A DNA stretch of 64,000 nt, taken from the NCBI RefSeq assembly GCF_037975245.1, contig NC_092564.1, forward strand, positions 26,221,484 through 26,285,483, written 5' to 3'. The stretch comes from Apostichopus japonicus (Eukaryota; Echinodermata; Holothuroidea; Aspidochirotida; Stichopodidae). Position 1 is the stretch's first letter. Each line of letters begins with the position of its first letter. The notes under the pieces are model-generated. The model did no database searches. It was not told the DNA's origin and saw only the letters and a program-made list of their open reading frames with translations. A program made the position numbers and the translations under genes. Shown piece after piece: positions 13,241-31,044 of this stretch.

Positions 13241-16200
13241 TAGACACAAACATCTCTGCTGTAAGTTACTCAACATCAACAACATTCTGTTAAAACAACA
13301 ACTTTGGACAACAAAAAATATAACTGAACCTAACTGTAATAGGAGACTGACTTGACACAATGAAGTCAGACCACAGTTGGAGCACACTTCTCCCATCTCA
13401 TGTTTGTTCAGATGGAAGATTTCAATTATCATCTATGTGCACAATGTCACCTGACAGTGCACATATCACCTGACTGAGTGCATTTGTCACCTGATTGAGT
13501 GCACTTGTCACATGACTTCAGTGCATAAGAATGGTCTACCCTTCACCCACCCCAGATCCAATACTTGCTAATGTCACAGAACCTAAGCAGACCCAGAGAT
13601 TGAAATAAGCCAAGACAAAAGGATTAACTCATATCTCCCATTCTTGGTATCATTTAAATGTACTATGAATTAACCATTGTCCACAGGTTTTCAATATTGG
13701 CCAAATGCTTAACACGCTAAAATTGTTCAAAGTACTTCCCGAAAGGCTTTCATCCTCTCTACATTATACTGAGATGAGTGGGTGGGTGTTCAATTAGATA
13801 AATATGTCGCAGTGAGTTTATATGCTTTGTGGGTTGAAATAGTATACTTCTCGTTATTTGATGTTTTTAGTATGTGTAGGGGACACACTGATGCCTATTA
13901 ATATCAGTGGTTAATGATTTAATATTCACACACACACACTTACGACTTGTATAAACTCCCTTCATACCTCTTTAATACATCACACCCACGCATGTTTATG
14001 AGACTGATATTTTCACCGGTACATTAAAACAAAGCCAATCTAAAACATATCAGTACAGAATTGCCAAGGAATAATAAATTTAGGTTGCAGATAAACCCAG
14101 CTTCCTTTTAAAAAAAAAATGGTATCAATAAAATCTGAGGTTTAATCTTCCTTCCAATCTGTAATATAGTATTCCCACCTAACATTTCCCAAGAAAATCG
14201 AACATGCGACTGAAGCACTGGGAACCTAAATAACTCAGACAAAGTAAAACAAGAAGTGAAAGCAACAAGGAAACAGTCACCTTTATCACTAGTATACTAG
14301 CACTCTCTAAATCAACTTTAACACACCTGCTGGCCTTGTTTATCAAACACGAGACACCTTGCAGCTAGCATTACGTACAGGTTAACACAATATTAGCAAT
14401 ACATGTTTTGGAAATGTCATGTCATAAGTGTAGTGTTAGTAGAAATCAAGTCAGAAAATCTGCTAGAAATGAGCACTTCCTTGTCCAAGGATATGTTTCT
14501 CTTGAATCTCCCAGGGGATGGAGTCTTGACTAAGACAACTATGGAGATTCGTAATTCAGGATGTTTGTACATGAATAAAATTTCAACTAGCTTCAATTAC
14601 GTCTCTAGTTTTTGCAACAGAGGATAGGAGGAACAGGAGAACTAGCACATCTCCAAGCAGACACAAATTTTCTCTGACATTCAGATCAACTCTTAACAGT
14701 TAATATACAGAAAATAGTAATTTATCATGTCTTATTTATAGAGGTAGGTTAAAGGTCATATGTATTTTCCTCCCAAGTTCATTGCAGACATTTCTAGTCA
14801 GTTAAATAGGACATTTAAGTGTCTCATGCCATATGGTGGCCAAAGCAAGAACTTAAGTGCAAATGATTGGTCATGGATTACCACTTTTCTAGCACATTTT
14901 CACATACATGCACGCATACAGGGGGATAGGAGCTTAGAGGGGGGGGGGGCTGGGGGCATGTGCCTCCCAACTATTTTTCAAAATAGCAAATGTGCCCTAC
15001 TGGCAAATAAAAGGTGCCCCTTTGATGAAGAACTGTCTTTTGGATATCTTAAGCCTTTGTTAATTTAAAAAAAAATTAAATTATTATGTGCACCAACGTT
15101 GTATTGATAGCATACTAACACATGTATCATATAAGTGATTTGGCCGGTGTGTATCGATTTATAGCACAACGAGTGATGGTTGTGGAATGAGAAAGTGCCC
15201 CTCTGATGTTGTGCCCCCCCCCCACTTTTTGGAAGCTTCCTACCCCTGCACCCACATATACTTATACATGAATACACAAACACATACACCCATACATATA
15301 TATACTGCAATTCCATGCTCAACATGCAATAGTGATATCAAACAGGGCGCTTACTGTCAAACACATTCACTTATTGCTATGGGAACGGGGAAGGTGGGTG
15401 TCCCCATCAGGTCATCTACATTACCATATTCAGGAGGCACACCTCCATGATGTAGCACAAACCCAATACTAAAGTTGGCATGCATGTTACTGATGGCAGT
15501 TAGGATGTGTGGGAGTCAACAGAGGTTGTTTTCATATATGTACAAGCACCTCCTTTCCCAGGTTACCATCACAGCATGCACTCATACATGATAACATACA
15601 CACATACATTTATACACATGCAAATGCACTTTTAATACACAAAATCCAAAGACAGGCTCCATCCTGTACATCTCAGTTTATGTGGTTTTATTAAGTTGTA
15701 ACCATGGGGATCTTCAGCTATGACTAACAGGCCAACTATACTGAAGCATCTTGTTACTAACCAAAGCTAGAAGCTATTACCACATATACTTCTGGCATTG
15801 TTGCTATATTCGATGAAAAGAAGGGCGTGCCTTTACCATATCGAACACATATTGTTTTTCGGTTTATTTCTTGTTTGGTGGAGGAGAGTTTGGTATTGTG
15901 TACCCAGCAGAAGGACATGACCCAGCTAGCAATAGTAACTTTTCTTTTATTGTTTTACATGGTCATTTACGGCATTCTTGAGAGTTTCAGCAGTAACAAG
16001 AAAGTTATGCACAACAAAATGCTTTAAGATTGCCAGGACAAACTATATTGCAATATTTAGTAATAATGTCTTCTCAGGATGCAAAACACTCACTTCCTGT
16101 TTGTTCAGTAAGGTTTGAATAACCATGCAAACATGACAAGTCAAGGATCTCAAAACACATCAGGCCCACAGCTAGGTTTGTCACAGATGGAGGCATCCCC

Positions 16201-17389
16201 AAACAAGGCAACCCTCAATTTAACAATAGGAGGTAATTTATCTCCAAATCATTAGATATACAACTAAATCAGAATTTTATAACATTTTGGTCAACATCTG
16301 ATGGATCTCGCTGCCTTTGCTATGAAACTGTAATTTCGAAAAATTCCACAGAAAAGCAGGTCAAAAAGATTGTTACATCAGTAATATCATTTTGGAAATT
16401 GGCTTGGCCTAATATCCAGAACAATCCCCTAGTTACAGGCCTTCAGTTCATGCTAGAAGCTACTCACTTTAGCGTAGAAGAACTGATTGGTTTGTCTTCT
16501 GTAATAGGAAAACTGTTCTCTGGCTGTGATCTTCACAAGTACAGAATAAATGAACAATTCTACAAACTTGTCAAAATGTAGGCAAAAATAGGCTACGTGT
16601 CAATACTTGTTTGGGAGTGATTGATTCAATATAATGTCAGTGCACATACAGTATATGATACCACTCATTGATTTATCATCTGACATAGTATGGGCAGTCA
16701 GTTTTGTGTAGCAGCCTACACCCATTGCCTATCATTACATAAAGTAATGTGGTATGTTTTCATTTAGCTTGCCGACGGAGATGAATTAAGCTGTATTTCT
16801 AGCTTTCATGGATTCTGAGCATTAATTCTGAGGGGTGGGGGTATGGTTGGGGGGTGGAGGTATGGAGGGATGGGAAAGGGGTATGGTGGTTCGTGGATCA
16901 GTCCTCACAGAAGATCCTGGGGGTGTAGGGCTAAAAGTTTGCATACCTCTGATATACAAAACCTAGTATCCTTCTACATTAATTTGTATCCATGATGCCT
17001 TTTTTCTTTTCAATATAATCCATGAGATGTTTCTACAATTTATTTACCTCGTAAAGTTGGTAATTCCTTGTTGAAAGTGAAATATCAAGAATCGACAGAA
17101 AATACAAAGTTTTTATCCCAAAAAATGGTGTACCATCATCTAAACTAACTTTACAACCTAAAAGGAATTTGTTGGGCAAGAAGGATCTTTTTCAAGCACT
17201 TGAATTTCACTATAATTTCAAAAATAGCAGGTCTCTGTTAAGTACACTCCTGAGCCAGTCCTTATATTTCACAACAATTTAGAAGTTAACAATTATTTTG
17301 TCTACCTTCATAATCCTAGTTTACCATCTGACCCTACTTTACATAATTATTCCAGAAAATTAAATATTGAGATTGTAATGTAAACTCAC
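13241..17389. other. Large intron of kinase copy 1
   Basis: No exon is recognised. It contains a short CA run (13,927-13,940), a hAT-type MITE (14,919-15,248) and a G-rich stretch (16,830-16,930). Sequence 13.7-16.65 kb has no counterpart in copy 2, which joins the flanking intron parts directly near 26,970, so about 2.9 kb was lost there or gained here. Confidence 0.6.
14911..15256. mobile_element. hAT-type MITE
   Basis: 14,919-15,248: left end CAGGGGGATAGGAGCTT followed by a G run, right end a C run then gaagcttcctacccctg, the inverted counterpart. Flanks cacgcata and cacccaca agree at 6 of 8 positions, an aged 8-bp target duplication. No transposase. Confidence 0.65.
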
Positions 17390-17571
17390 AGTCTGGGGTA
17401 TAGGTCCCAGGGATTGCTGGTCCTTTAAGTCTATCCCTAACGGCAGTTGGTCCGGGTGGATTCCTTGTAACTTTTCCTGGAGGCAGGACAATTGCTGCTC
17501 TAGCTTCGTGGCACGTCAAGTTTAAGATTTCTCGAGAGAGATCTCGGTAATCTTTCTGTTTTGTAAGCAGG
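17390..17571 (-). pseudogene. FER: Copy 1 coiled-coil exon with 5-nt deletion
   Basis: Acceptor ..ttaccgcag and donor gtgagt are both kept. Starts in frame as LLTKQKDYRDLSREILNL, then loses five bases (around 17,501-17,506, where copy 2 has ctactttagct) and continues in another frame (RAAIVLPPGK...). Length 182 bp against 187 bp in copy 2, where the frame stays open and ends in phase 0 for the SH2 exon. Confidence 0.8.
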
Positions 17572-17759
17572 CTGCGGTAAAATAACAACAAAAACAAAGC
17601 AAAAGATGAGAGATCAACATTATCCAATAGAACCACAAATGTCAGTTAAAATTGATGTAAAAATATTTCAGACCAACAACTTTTGATCAGCTTTTCTGCC
17701 CATCTGGTGTTACCATATAAAGGAACTGTAATGTAGCTAGAAATGTCATCTGTTATATT

Positions 17760-18115
17760 CAACCCAACAGATGGGTGGACCAGGAGTAAGGAAATTAGGC
17801 AAGGTTTAAAGTTTTACTTATGAAAGAATAAAGTATGACTATAAATCAACATTAAGAAACCATAATTTTTTAATTCGTCGGTGATAGTAGCTTTGTGAAA
17901 CCTTCCACAGTTTAATGGTCTGCATATAAGAAAGGTCATGCAGGAATGTGCACCAGGAGTACCGAAATTAAGAAAAGGTTTAGTTTTGCTAATGAAAGAA
18001 TAATGGATGACATTAAATCATCAAGAAACCATAATTTTATAATTCCTCTGTGAAAGTGGCTTTGTAAAACCTTCAACATTTTAATGGCCAAGCCATTAAA
18101 AAGGTCATGCATATA
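17760..18115. repeat. Two-copy ~180-bp tandem duplication in intron
   Basis: The block beginning ggaccaggagtaaggaaatta (about 17,774) and ending near 17,940 is repeated from about 17,945 to 18,112, ending again in aaggtcatgca. Copy 2 has a single version (about 28,490-28,655), so this duplication is private to copy 1. Confidence 0.65.
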
Positions 18116-18254
18116 TTTTTTGGTAGTACATAAGATTGAAGACAATGGTGTCTTTGTAATAGCTTTTCCATTCTTTCTGGCTTTTTTCTTTCTTTCATTT
18201 CCCTTCTTTAATGGAAGATCCATTTACCAAAAATATTTGAATAAATTGATTTGG

Positions 18255-18432
18255 TTTTACAAACCCCTCAGATGGCCGGAAACGGCCCTTCCCGAGTGTT
18301 CATTCTGGTTCCCTGGCCTCTTGCTAACTTGAGAGACCTCAATTTTGATGTAGAAAAAGGGCACATTTTTAACCTGAGGAAAAGTTGGGGGGCACGTGCC
18401 CCCTGTGCCCCCCAGGTTCCGTCGCCCTTGCA
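18255..18432. mobile_element. Truncated hAT-type element (right part)
   Basis: Contains cagatggccggaaacggc and ccgagtgtt, also at 51,443-51,473, and tgtagaaaaagggcacattt through ggttccgtcgcccttg, also at 50,190-50,275. It begins exactly where homology between the two kinase copies stops. Its left terminus is missing. Confidence 0.6.
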
Positions 18433-18447
18433 TGCACTTCTATGTCA

Positions 18448-18625
18448 CCAAAGCTAGTAGTAACTAAATGTTACCTCAAGAGCCTGTGAAATGACATTTA
18501 ATGGCCACCGAAAATGGAACATCTCCTTCAGAACATTGATTTAATTACAGGAAATACTTCAAAGTGTAGCTAGTAGTAACAAAATGTAACCTCAAGAGCC
18601 TGTGAAATTACCTTCAGAGCATTGA
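18448..18625. repeat. ~113-bp two-copy tandem repeat
   Basis: The block agctagtagtaact and following cctcaagagcctgtgaaat near 18,450 recurs near 18,562. Intronic, no coding content. Confidence 0.55.
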
Positions 18626-19959
18626 TTTTCATAGATGGCATAAAGTACAGGAATTATAAGTGTAGGTGAACCGAAGCATAACAGACTCAATCAGAGATAA
18701 TTTGCAGAGTATTGCAGAGGTTTGGTAACACATTTAAAACTACGCACAACTATGCATGCACTTGAGTTTACAAAAAGCAAGAGTGATTTGAACAGCCACC
18801 TAATATGGAAAATATTCAATGCAACAAAGACATGTCAGAAATGTTTAACATACACGACAAACTGAGGTAAACAACCCCCCCCAAAAAAAAAAAAAAGAAA
18901 AATTAAGGACAATATTTTAATAAGTTATATGACATAAGTTGTAATGCATAAACACCAGATACCACCACCAAATGGATACATGGCTAATACATGCTTAATT
19001 CCCACACTTTTCAAGTATATTAAAGAGTTGTTCTTTATAAACAACTTTCACAGGCATAATTAAGAACATCAAATAACTGGATTAATATTCGGTCAAAACT
19101 TTAAAGCCACCATACCTTCTACAGAACTAGCTAGGAACAATGTTAGACTTATGATTTCCAAATCTCTAATATTTTTTTGTTTTTTTTTTCCTTCTTAAAA
19201 ATACTTTTCATGAAGGTTCAAACTGAACCTGGTAAACTATGTTGATTACCCTATCAATATACAAACCTGAATTAAACAACATTAAATAAAACACAAAAGT
19301 AGCCACTAATAAAGAAAATTAATTACTTGAAGAAGAAGAAAGAAAAAGATACAATACCTTAATTAACCCAACATGTGTAACTAACTGTTACACTGCTTTA
19401 AGAATAATTCCATTATATAAAAAAAGTCCACAGAAAGGCATAGAAAGAAAATAAAAACTTGACTTAATTAAAAGTGTTAAGAGTACAGGTATCAAACAAA
19501 CTTTCTCATGTTGACTTCAGATAATTTTGAATTGTAAATGCTATAGCCGTGCAGTTTACTGGCGAGACTAGTTTACATTCACATAAAGGAGGAAAATTCA
19601 AATTAATTATAATATATTATAATAAATTATAATTTTTTTAATATATTTTTTTGTTATTTATATTTTTATTAAAATTTGATTATTTTTTGTTGTTGCAATA
19701 TTTAAAAAACGTTTTTAACATGCATGTCATATGTTACTCTCCCATAGATTCAGGAAAGTTACTTTTGGAATGATTGATGAGAACTCTTGGCAAATTTTCC
19801 TCTTTTGTAAATCAATAACAGAAAACTATAACTGTGATATATGTTAACAAATTAAGTCTGACTGATCTCCTTCGAGTTTTTGTCTAATATCCACAAGAAT
19901 GGAAAAAAATGCTAAAAAAGTGCTTATCTACTGCAAAATCCCTGTGTAAAATGACTTAC

Positions 19960-20091
19960 TCCAAGACAGCAGTTTCTTTGTTTGATTCTGGAGGTATGTG
20001 TCCTATCTCCTCGTCTAAGATCCGTAAATCGTTCTCTTTCTGGCTAATGTTATCTTGTAGTGTATTTAGTTGTTCACTCAATGCAGACAGT
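19960..20091 (-). CDS. FER: Copy 1 exon: upstream coiled coil
   Basis: 132 bp; acceptor ..catttcag, donor gtaagt. Translation LSALSEQLNTLQDNISQKEN and on to LRILDEEI resembles the FER stretch LKTLAEELMQTQQMLLNKEE. Joins in phase 2 to the exon at 17,571. It is the most 5' exon recognised; no counterpart was found next to copy 2, because homology ends at about 28,787. Confidence 0.72.
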
Positions 20092-21690
20092 CTGAAATGG
20101 AGACAAAAAAGAAACAAAAACAAAATGAATTTTCAACATTTACATACACCACCATCAAAGTCAAGAAGTTAGGTGAAAAATAAAAAAATAAATCCATCTA
20201 CATTGTTTGTGGGTTTGCTAAATCCCTTCTACATCGTGAAAGATTAGGCAAGATAAGAAGATACTTCAAAGAGTCACTTTAATCATTTATTGATGATATT
20301 CTAAATATTCGTGTATGGTGTCATTGCACAGAGGGTGGAGCTAGCTGTGTGGTTCAACAATTTCAAATGACCTTTGACATTGGGTCACTATTATCTCACT
20401 GTTACACTTCCATGGAAATGGTTAAGATGGTCCAAACTTAAATCCTTTATGCAACCTAAAGTGTTTCTTTTCCATGGTTAAGATGGTCTAAACTTAAATT
20501 ATTTATGAAGGCCTTCGGTTTTTCTTTCACCAAGAAAATACATTTAATTTCCCTTTCGTTTGTTGGAAGGCATTGTGAACTCCTCTTTAATTAAGTGATT
20601 AATTCTTAAGTAAACCCTTGTTGGTTTTTCTCTTTCCAGTGTATTTCCTGGTTATGTGTCACTTAAAAAAGCTATTTTGATGACATCTTAGCAACCCATT
20701 AAATCTCTACTCATTCTTTTTACCCAAATATTCCAGATCTGACATTACACCTACAATGCTAAAACACCCACATTCCTTCCTACTTTCCTGTGTCAATATT
20801 TAACTGAATTTATGTTTCAATTTCATTCTTTAAATTCAACCTCAATCTAAATGTCGACGTTCATAGGAACATGACGTTTGGTTTATAGATAGCCTACATC
20901 TATAGTATCAACTTCACTCTTTAAAGGATGATGTAGCGCACAAAATTAAATTTGACAAGTTGTAGACCGGTTAAAAACCGTGTCTGCTGTCAGTGCAGGT
21001 TGTACATCAATACCACTTTAAATTCTGGAGAAGTGACCATTTAAACAACTGCAGTTGATCACATTAAAGTGACGCGACTAGTATGGTCTAACACAGACAC
21101 CATTAGGCCAATTCCTGTGATCTATGCAACACAAAACTGAACGAAAAGAAATAAGAGTTTCATGGCCACGATTGACATGATCACAAAGTTTTACAAATTG
21201 TGATTGAATGTAATTCAAGGATGGTTCTGTTGTTTATATGATGTTTACAAAATCCATATATTGGTTGAGTTCTTAGAATGTTTAAAACAATGGAATAAAC
21301 ATTAACTGTGAAGCCCAAGGTCATGGTCAATTTAGAGTTCAAGAAGATTTTATTTTAATGGTGAATATCGTGAAAACTGGAATAGCTATAGAAACGTTAC
21401 TAGTACACAAATGTGTTTTTTTTTCTTCTTTTTTTTCTTGCAATATGACATATCAAGACTACAAATTCTACCAAAAACCTGCCTTAAAGGAATACAGAGT
21501 AAACTTTCATTGGTAATTACTACTGTCAAATTGATTTCATCAGCATCAATGGGAACTAACCAATGCTGGTGTAGTAACAGGAATTTTTAGCACCTGGATA
21601 TGAAAACTTAAGAAAAGTATTTCATGTAAACATTCAGTATACTTCTTCAATAAAACTCAAATGCAGGGGTTATAGAGGTCAGTGGATTTG
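20092..21690. other. Stretch without recognised genes between the kinase copies
   Basis: AT-rich. No F-BAR exon of copy 1 and no kinase C-lobe exon of copy 2 could be found on the minus strand. One near match to the DR1-bearing dispersed repeat occurs at 20,365 (tgacctttgacat), and a diverged ~75-bp duplication (ggttaagatggtc...) occurs at 20,418-20,500. Confidence 0.45.
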
Positions 21691-21929
21691 ACTGCTTTGA
21701 AAATCACGTATCACTGGTAAGATGCGTCAAGCGCCCCCTAGAGGCCTCTTTTTTGGTCAGTTTTCAACTTCAGAGGAACAATAGACAACCGAAAAACTTT
21801 TTGGACCATTAAAGGTTTGAAAAACCTTTGTTCGTCCAAAAGTGTTTCGGTTTTCTATTGTTCCTACGAATAGAGGCTGCTAGAGGGCGCTCGACGCATT
21901 TTGCCAGTGATACGTGATTTAAAAGCAGT
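21691..21929. mobile_element. Palindromic MITE-like element at the left junction of kinase copy 2
   Basis: Outer arms actgctttgaaaatcacgta and its inverted match tacgtgatttaaaagcagt enclose a second pair, gaggaacaatagacaaccg and ggttttctattgttcct, so the whole 240 bp can fold back. The right arm stops abruptly at 21,929, where the 337-bp array resumes in mid unit. A related element is at 29,385-29,640. Confidence 0.7.
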
Positions 21930-22875
21930 CAATGATAACCTGTCCCAGAGACAATCCTTCCAGGCGGCTGCAGTTATATACTGCGCCCAATGACAAGTTA
22001 CCTCACAGGTACCCATTTAACCCCTGGGTGGAGAGAGGCAATTGAGAGATAAAGCATCTTGCCCAAGGACACAAGGTAATGGACTAGGCAGGAGTCGAAC
22101 CAGCAATCCTTGGATCACAAGTCCGAAGCCTTAGCCAATCCTCCACAACACACTCTAAGGTTTTGAACATGCAGGTTTTAAAACAGACCCACAGAATATT
22201 TCACTTTTATATAGCGCTTATACCAGCAATAGGTCTCAAAGCGCTTTACAGAAGATATGTTACCCCTGGTCAATGATAACCTGTCCCAGAGACAATCCCT
22301 CCAGGCGGCTGCAGTTATATACTGCGCCCAATGACAAGTTACCTCACAGGTACCCATTTAACCCCTGGGTGGAGAGAGGCAATTGAGATAAAGCATCTTG
22401 CCCAAGGACACAAGGTAATGGACTAGGCAGGAGTCGAACCAGCAATCCTTGGATCACAAGTCCGACGCCATAGCCAATCGTCCAAAACACTCTCTAAGGT
22501 TTTGAACATGCAGGTTTTGAAACAGACCCACAGAATATTTCACTTTTATAGCGCTCATACCAGCAATAGGTCTCAAAGTTTTTTACAGAAGATATGTTAC
22601 CCCTGGTCAATGATAACCTGTCCCAGAGACAATCCTTCCAGACGGCTGCAGTTATATACTGCGCCCAATGACAAGTTACCTCACAGGTACCCATTTAATC
22701 TCTGGGTGGAGAGAGGCAATTGAGATAAAGCATCTTGCCCAAGGACACAACGTTATGGACTAGGCAGGAGTCGAACCAGCAATCCTTGGATCACAAGTCC
22801 AATGCCATAGCCAATCATCCACAACACTCTCTAGGGTTTTGAACACGCAGGTTTTGAAACAGACCCACCGTAACT
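21930..22875 (-). repeat. 337-bp tRNA-like tandem array, second block
   Basis: About 2.7 units of the array described at 7,541-9,230, with boundaries near 22,158, 22,496 and 22,833. It starts in mid unit at the junction with the palindromic element and ends at the same truncated tail and hAT MITE as the first block, so it is the duplicated counterpart of the right end of that block. B boxes (gtcgaacc on the plus strand) are kept in each unit. Confidence 0.82.
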
Positions 22876-22892
22876 GCTTTTTCCACTTCTTT

Positions 22893-28286
<5,394 letters not shown>

Positions 28287-29384
28287 CTGCGGAAAAATAA
28301 CAACAAAAAAGCAAAAGATGAGAGATCAACATTATCCAATAGAACCACAAATGTCAGTTAAAATTGATGTAAAATATTTCAGACCTACAGTACAACTTTT
28401 GATCAGCTTTTCTGCCCATCTGGTGTTACCATAAAAAGGAACTGTAATGTTGCTAGAAATGCCATGTGTTATATCAAACCCAACAAATGAGTGGACAATG
28501 AGTAAGGATATAAGGCAAGGTTCAGTTTGCTCATAAAAGAATAAAGGATGACATTAAATCAACATTAAGAAACCATAATTGTTACATTCGTCTGTGATAG
28601 TGCCTTGGTGAAACCTTCAACATTTTAATGGCCAATCCATCAAAAAGGTCATGCATTTAATCTTTGGTAGTACATAAGATTGAAGACAATGGTTTCTTTG
28701 TAATATTTTTTCTGTTCCTTGTGGCTTTTCCTTTGTTTTATTTACTTTCTTTAATAGAAGATCCATTTAAAAAAAGTATTTGAATAAATTGATTCAAATT
28801 ACAGGAGAAACAAACAAAAGATTGAATCAAGAGCAAGAAATTGGGCATATGTGACAAGAAATAACCGGAGTTACATGCGATGCGAGTGACCCACTGATCT
28901 CTACACATCAGTGGAGCTGGAGCAAGCACGTGTTTTTTAGCAATCGAGTGCGCGATGGTACCCATGAGTTTCTATGCACAGTGTGCCGCATGGCTTGAAG
29001 CAGAGAGATAAATGGGATATGGTTCTCTATAAAAATAGAAACAAATGAAATAAAAATCCTTTGAAAAAGAGGCCCGTCGCACAGTAAACCTTTATTATGA
29101 TATTGTGTTGGATCGATCAAACTGAGCAGACTTTCCACGTCTTCAAAAATATTTCTGATAAAGACTAAATAAACGTAATAAAAACAAAACTGATTGTGTC
29201 AAAGGCAATGTTACACTGACACCCAGGGCACAGCGCGGGAAGGCTGTTGTAATAAATCAGCCTCGCGGGAAATGTTTTGAACAATATTGCCATTCCACAT
29301 TTTTTTAAATTTATATTGTATATATGTTAGTAAATAAACATTTTCTGTCGTATGAATTTGACTTCAGTTCAGCGTTCTCTCTGT
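28287..29384. other. End of duplicated segment, then unrecognised sequence
   Basis: Homology to copy 1 continues to about 28,787 (ttgaataaattgatt) and then stops. 28,790-29,384 shows no gene. The upstream coiled-coil exon seen at 19,960-20,091 in copy 1 has no counterpart here. Confidence 0.55.
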
Positions 29385-29640
29385 GTTCTCTCTGAAGTTG
29401 AAAACTGACCAAAAAAGAGGCTGCTAGAGGGCGCTTGTCGCATCTTGCCAGTGATACGTGAGGGGTTAGAGGTCAGAGGAACAATAGAAATTCGACAAAC
29501 TTTTGGACGAACAAAGGATTCCCAAGCTTTGTTCGTCCAAAAAGTTTTTGGGTTGTCTATTGTTCCTCTGAAGTTGAAAACTTGCCAGTGATACGTGATT
29601 TCAAAGCAGTCTAATCCACTGACCTCTAACGCCTCACGAT
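29385..29640. mobile_element. Palindromic MITE-like element, second copy
   Basis: Contains a strong hairpin at 29,475-29,572: gaggaacaatag ... ggacgaacaaag, loop, ctttgttcgtcc ... ctattgttcctc. Outer parts (ccagtgatacgtgatttcaa, gcagtctaatccactgacct) match the left arm of the element at 21,691-21,929 in inverse orientation. The internal gagggcgct and gccagtgatacgtga blocks occur as at 21.7-21.9 kb. Confidence 0.68.
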
Positions 29641-29839
29641 ATGGGGTACAATTCAGCTAGAAATTTGTTGCAAATTACTTTAAGAATTTCAATGGAAAGA
29701 TTAACCTGATCTCAAAGCATCTCAAAGCGTTTAGAGCAGTTTTTTAAGTTTTCTCGGGGGTGGACCCCCATATTCCAAATGTCCAAGATCCAAGATCCCT
29801 GAACACTCAATGAACCACACATTGAAGACAGTACTTTAC

Positions 29840-29996
29840 CTTTCAGGATCTGTATCAGTCTTCCTTGTCAAGAATTGTATGTAGTTCCTTCAACATAGAC
29901 AGCAGTACCACACTTCAATGGCAACACAGTCTTTCCCTCTAATATGCATCAAAATGGGCTCATCTTTTTTCCGCTCGGCTGCTTGTCGAAGCAATC
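29840..29996 (-). pseudogene. Decayed exon of an invertebrate uncharacterised protein family
   Basis: 157 bp with a splice-like acceptor (attaaag) and donor (gtaaag). One frame reads LLRQAAERKKDEPILMHIRG, KDCVAIEVWY, an in-frame TGA at the ninth codon from there, then RNYIQFLTRKTDTDPE. The pattern (charged helix, HIRGKDCVAIEV, a Tyr/Cys-rich turn, NY.QFLTR) recalls uncharacterised, often transposon-associated proteins common in cnidarians, molluscs and echinoderms, in which ..RDLVA.E..YH..CY..YT is usual. That resemblance is from memory of the family pattern. The TGA and the changed YH..CY core indicate decay. Confidence 0.4.
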
Positions 29997-30667
29997 CTTT
30001 AATATAATGAAATAAAAGAAAGCACATTGTTTTGCATTTTCTGTTGATAAAAATGTAAGTTTGAACAAGTAAGAACTGAGATGATTTCATTTATATTCCA
30101 CATCTTTTGCTCATCTTTTGCTCATCTTCTATGAATGAACAAAAGCACATTCAAATTTTTGCAAACCAGTGTCATGCAAAGAAGAATTAAAACAGGCTTT
30201 TTTTTGGCAGTATATAATCTCTTAATAATATTATGGTTTAAATGATACAATGGTAGATTATATCTGTTACAAATGATAAAGGATTCAGATACTTGTTGAT
30301 TTTGGTAAAGCTAGACAGGCTGACCATAAGGCCTTGCAAACCTAACTTTATTCCACTTTTGTCACACTTTGTTTTCTATTATAATATCTCTATCATTCAA
30401 ATAATGGGCAGCAGTAAGAAAACTATAAAGTCTGTATTTAACACCTAGGCTAGTGCCCCAGAAGGAGAATTTGAAACAAAGTTTCCATGGCTACTACAAT
30501 AATCAGATGACCATGCCACTAATTAAGTTATGTTCAGGTTTGACACTGTGCCCTTTGACTTGGATTCTATCCCTCAAGAGCTCCTGATGTTGCATTATTT
30601 GTTGCACTTAGGCTGACTTAGCTATAAATACTGGGGCCTCGTTGTTTGGTAGGATGGTGAATTACTC

Positions 30668-31044
30668 AGTTGAACCAAGGGCGTAGGAACCGGGGGGCTG
30701 GGGGGCGCCAGCCCCCAGTGAAAAATATGGGGGGGCGGAAGTATCATTCCGCCCCCCGCTCCGCAAGTCAGAAAACCCCTTTTTCATTTCCAAATGAGAA
30801 AAAAAATCTCATTTGGAGCACCGAATTGCATTTAAGGCCAGGTGAAAATGCAAAATTCTTTACAAAATGAAGTGAGTGTTGAAGTGTTCTATATTGCACC
30901 AAATTGCATCTGAGGCCACCTGGAAATGCAAAAAAATTCCAAAAGTGAGGGGGACACCCCCTCCCCTTAGACCCCTCCCCCAGGCCAGCCATCAGTCTTC
31001 AGCCCCCCCACTCAAAAGTACCTTCCTACGCCACTGGGTTGAAC
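30668..31044. mobile_element. hAT-type MITE, family A copy 1
   Basis: 30,676-31,036 (361 bp): left end CAAGGGCGTAGGAACCGG, right end CCTTCCTACGCCACTG (inverted CAGTGGCGTAGGAAGG). Target duplication agttgaac / ggttgaac, 7 of 8. C- and G-rich runs flank a conserved core also found at 55,638-55,979. No transposase. Confidence 0.85.
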
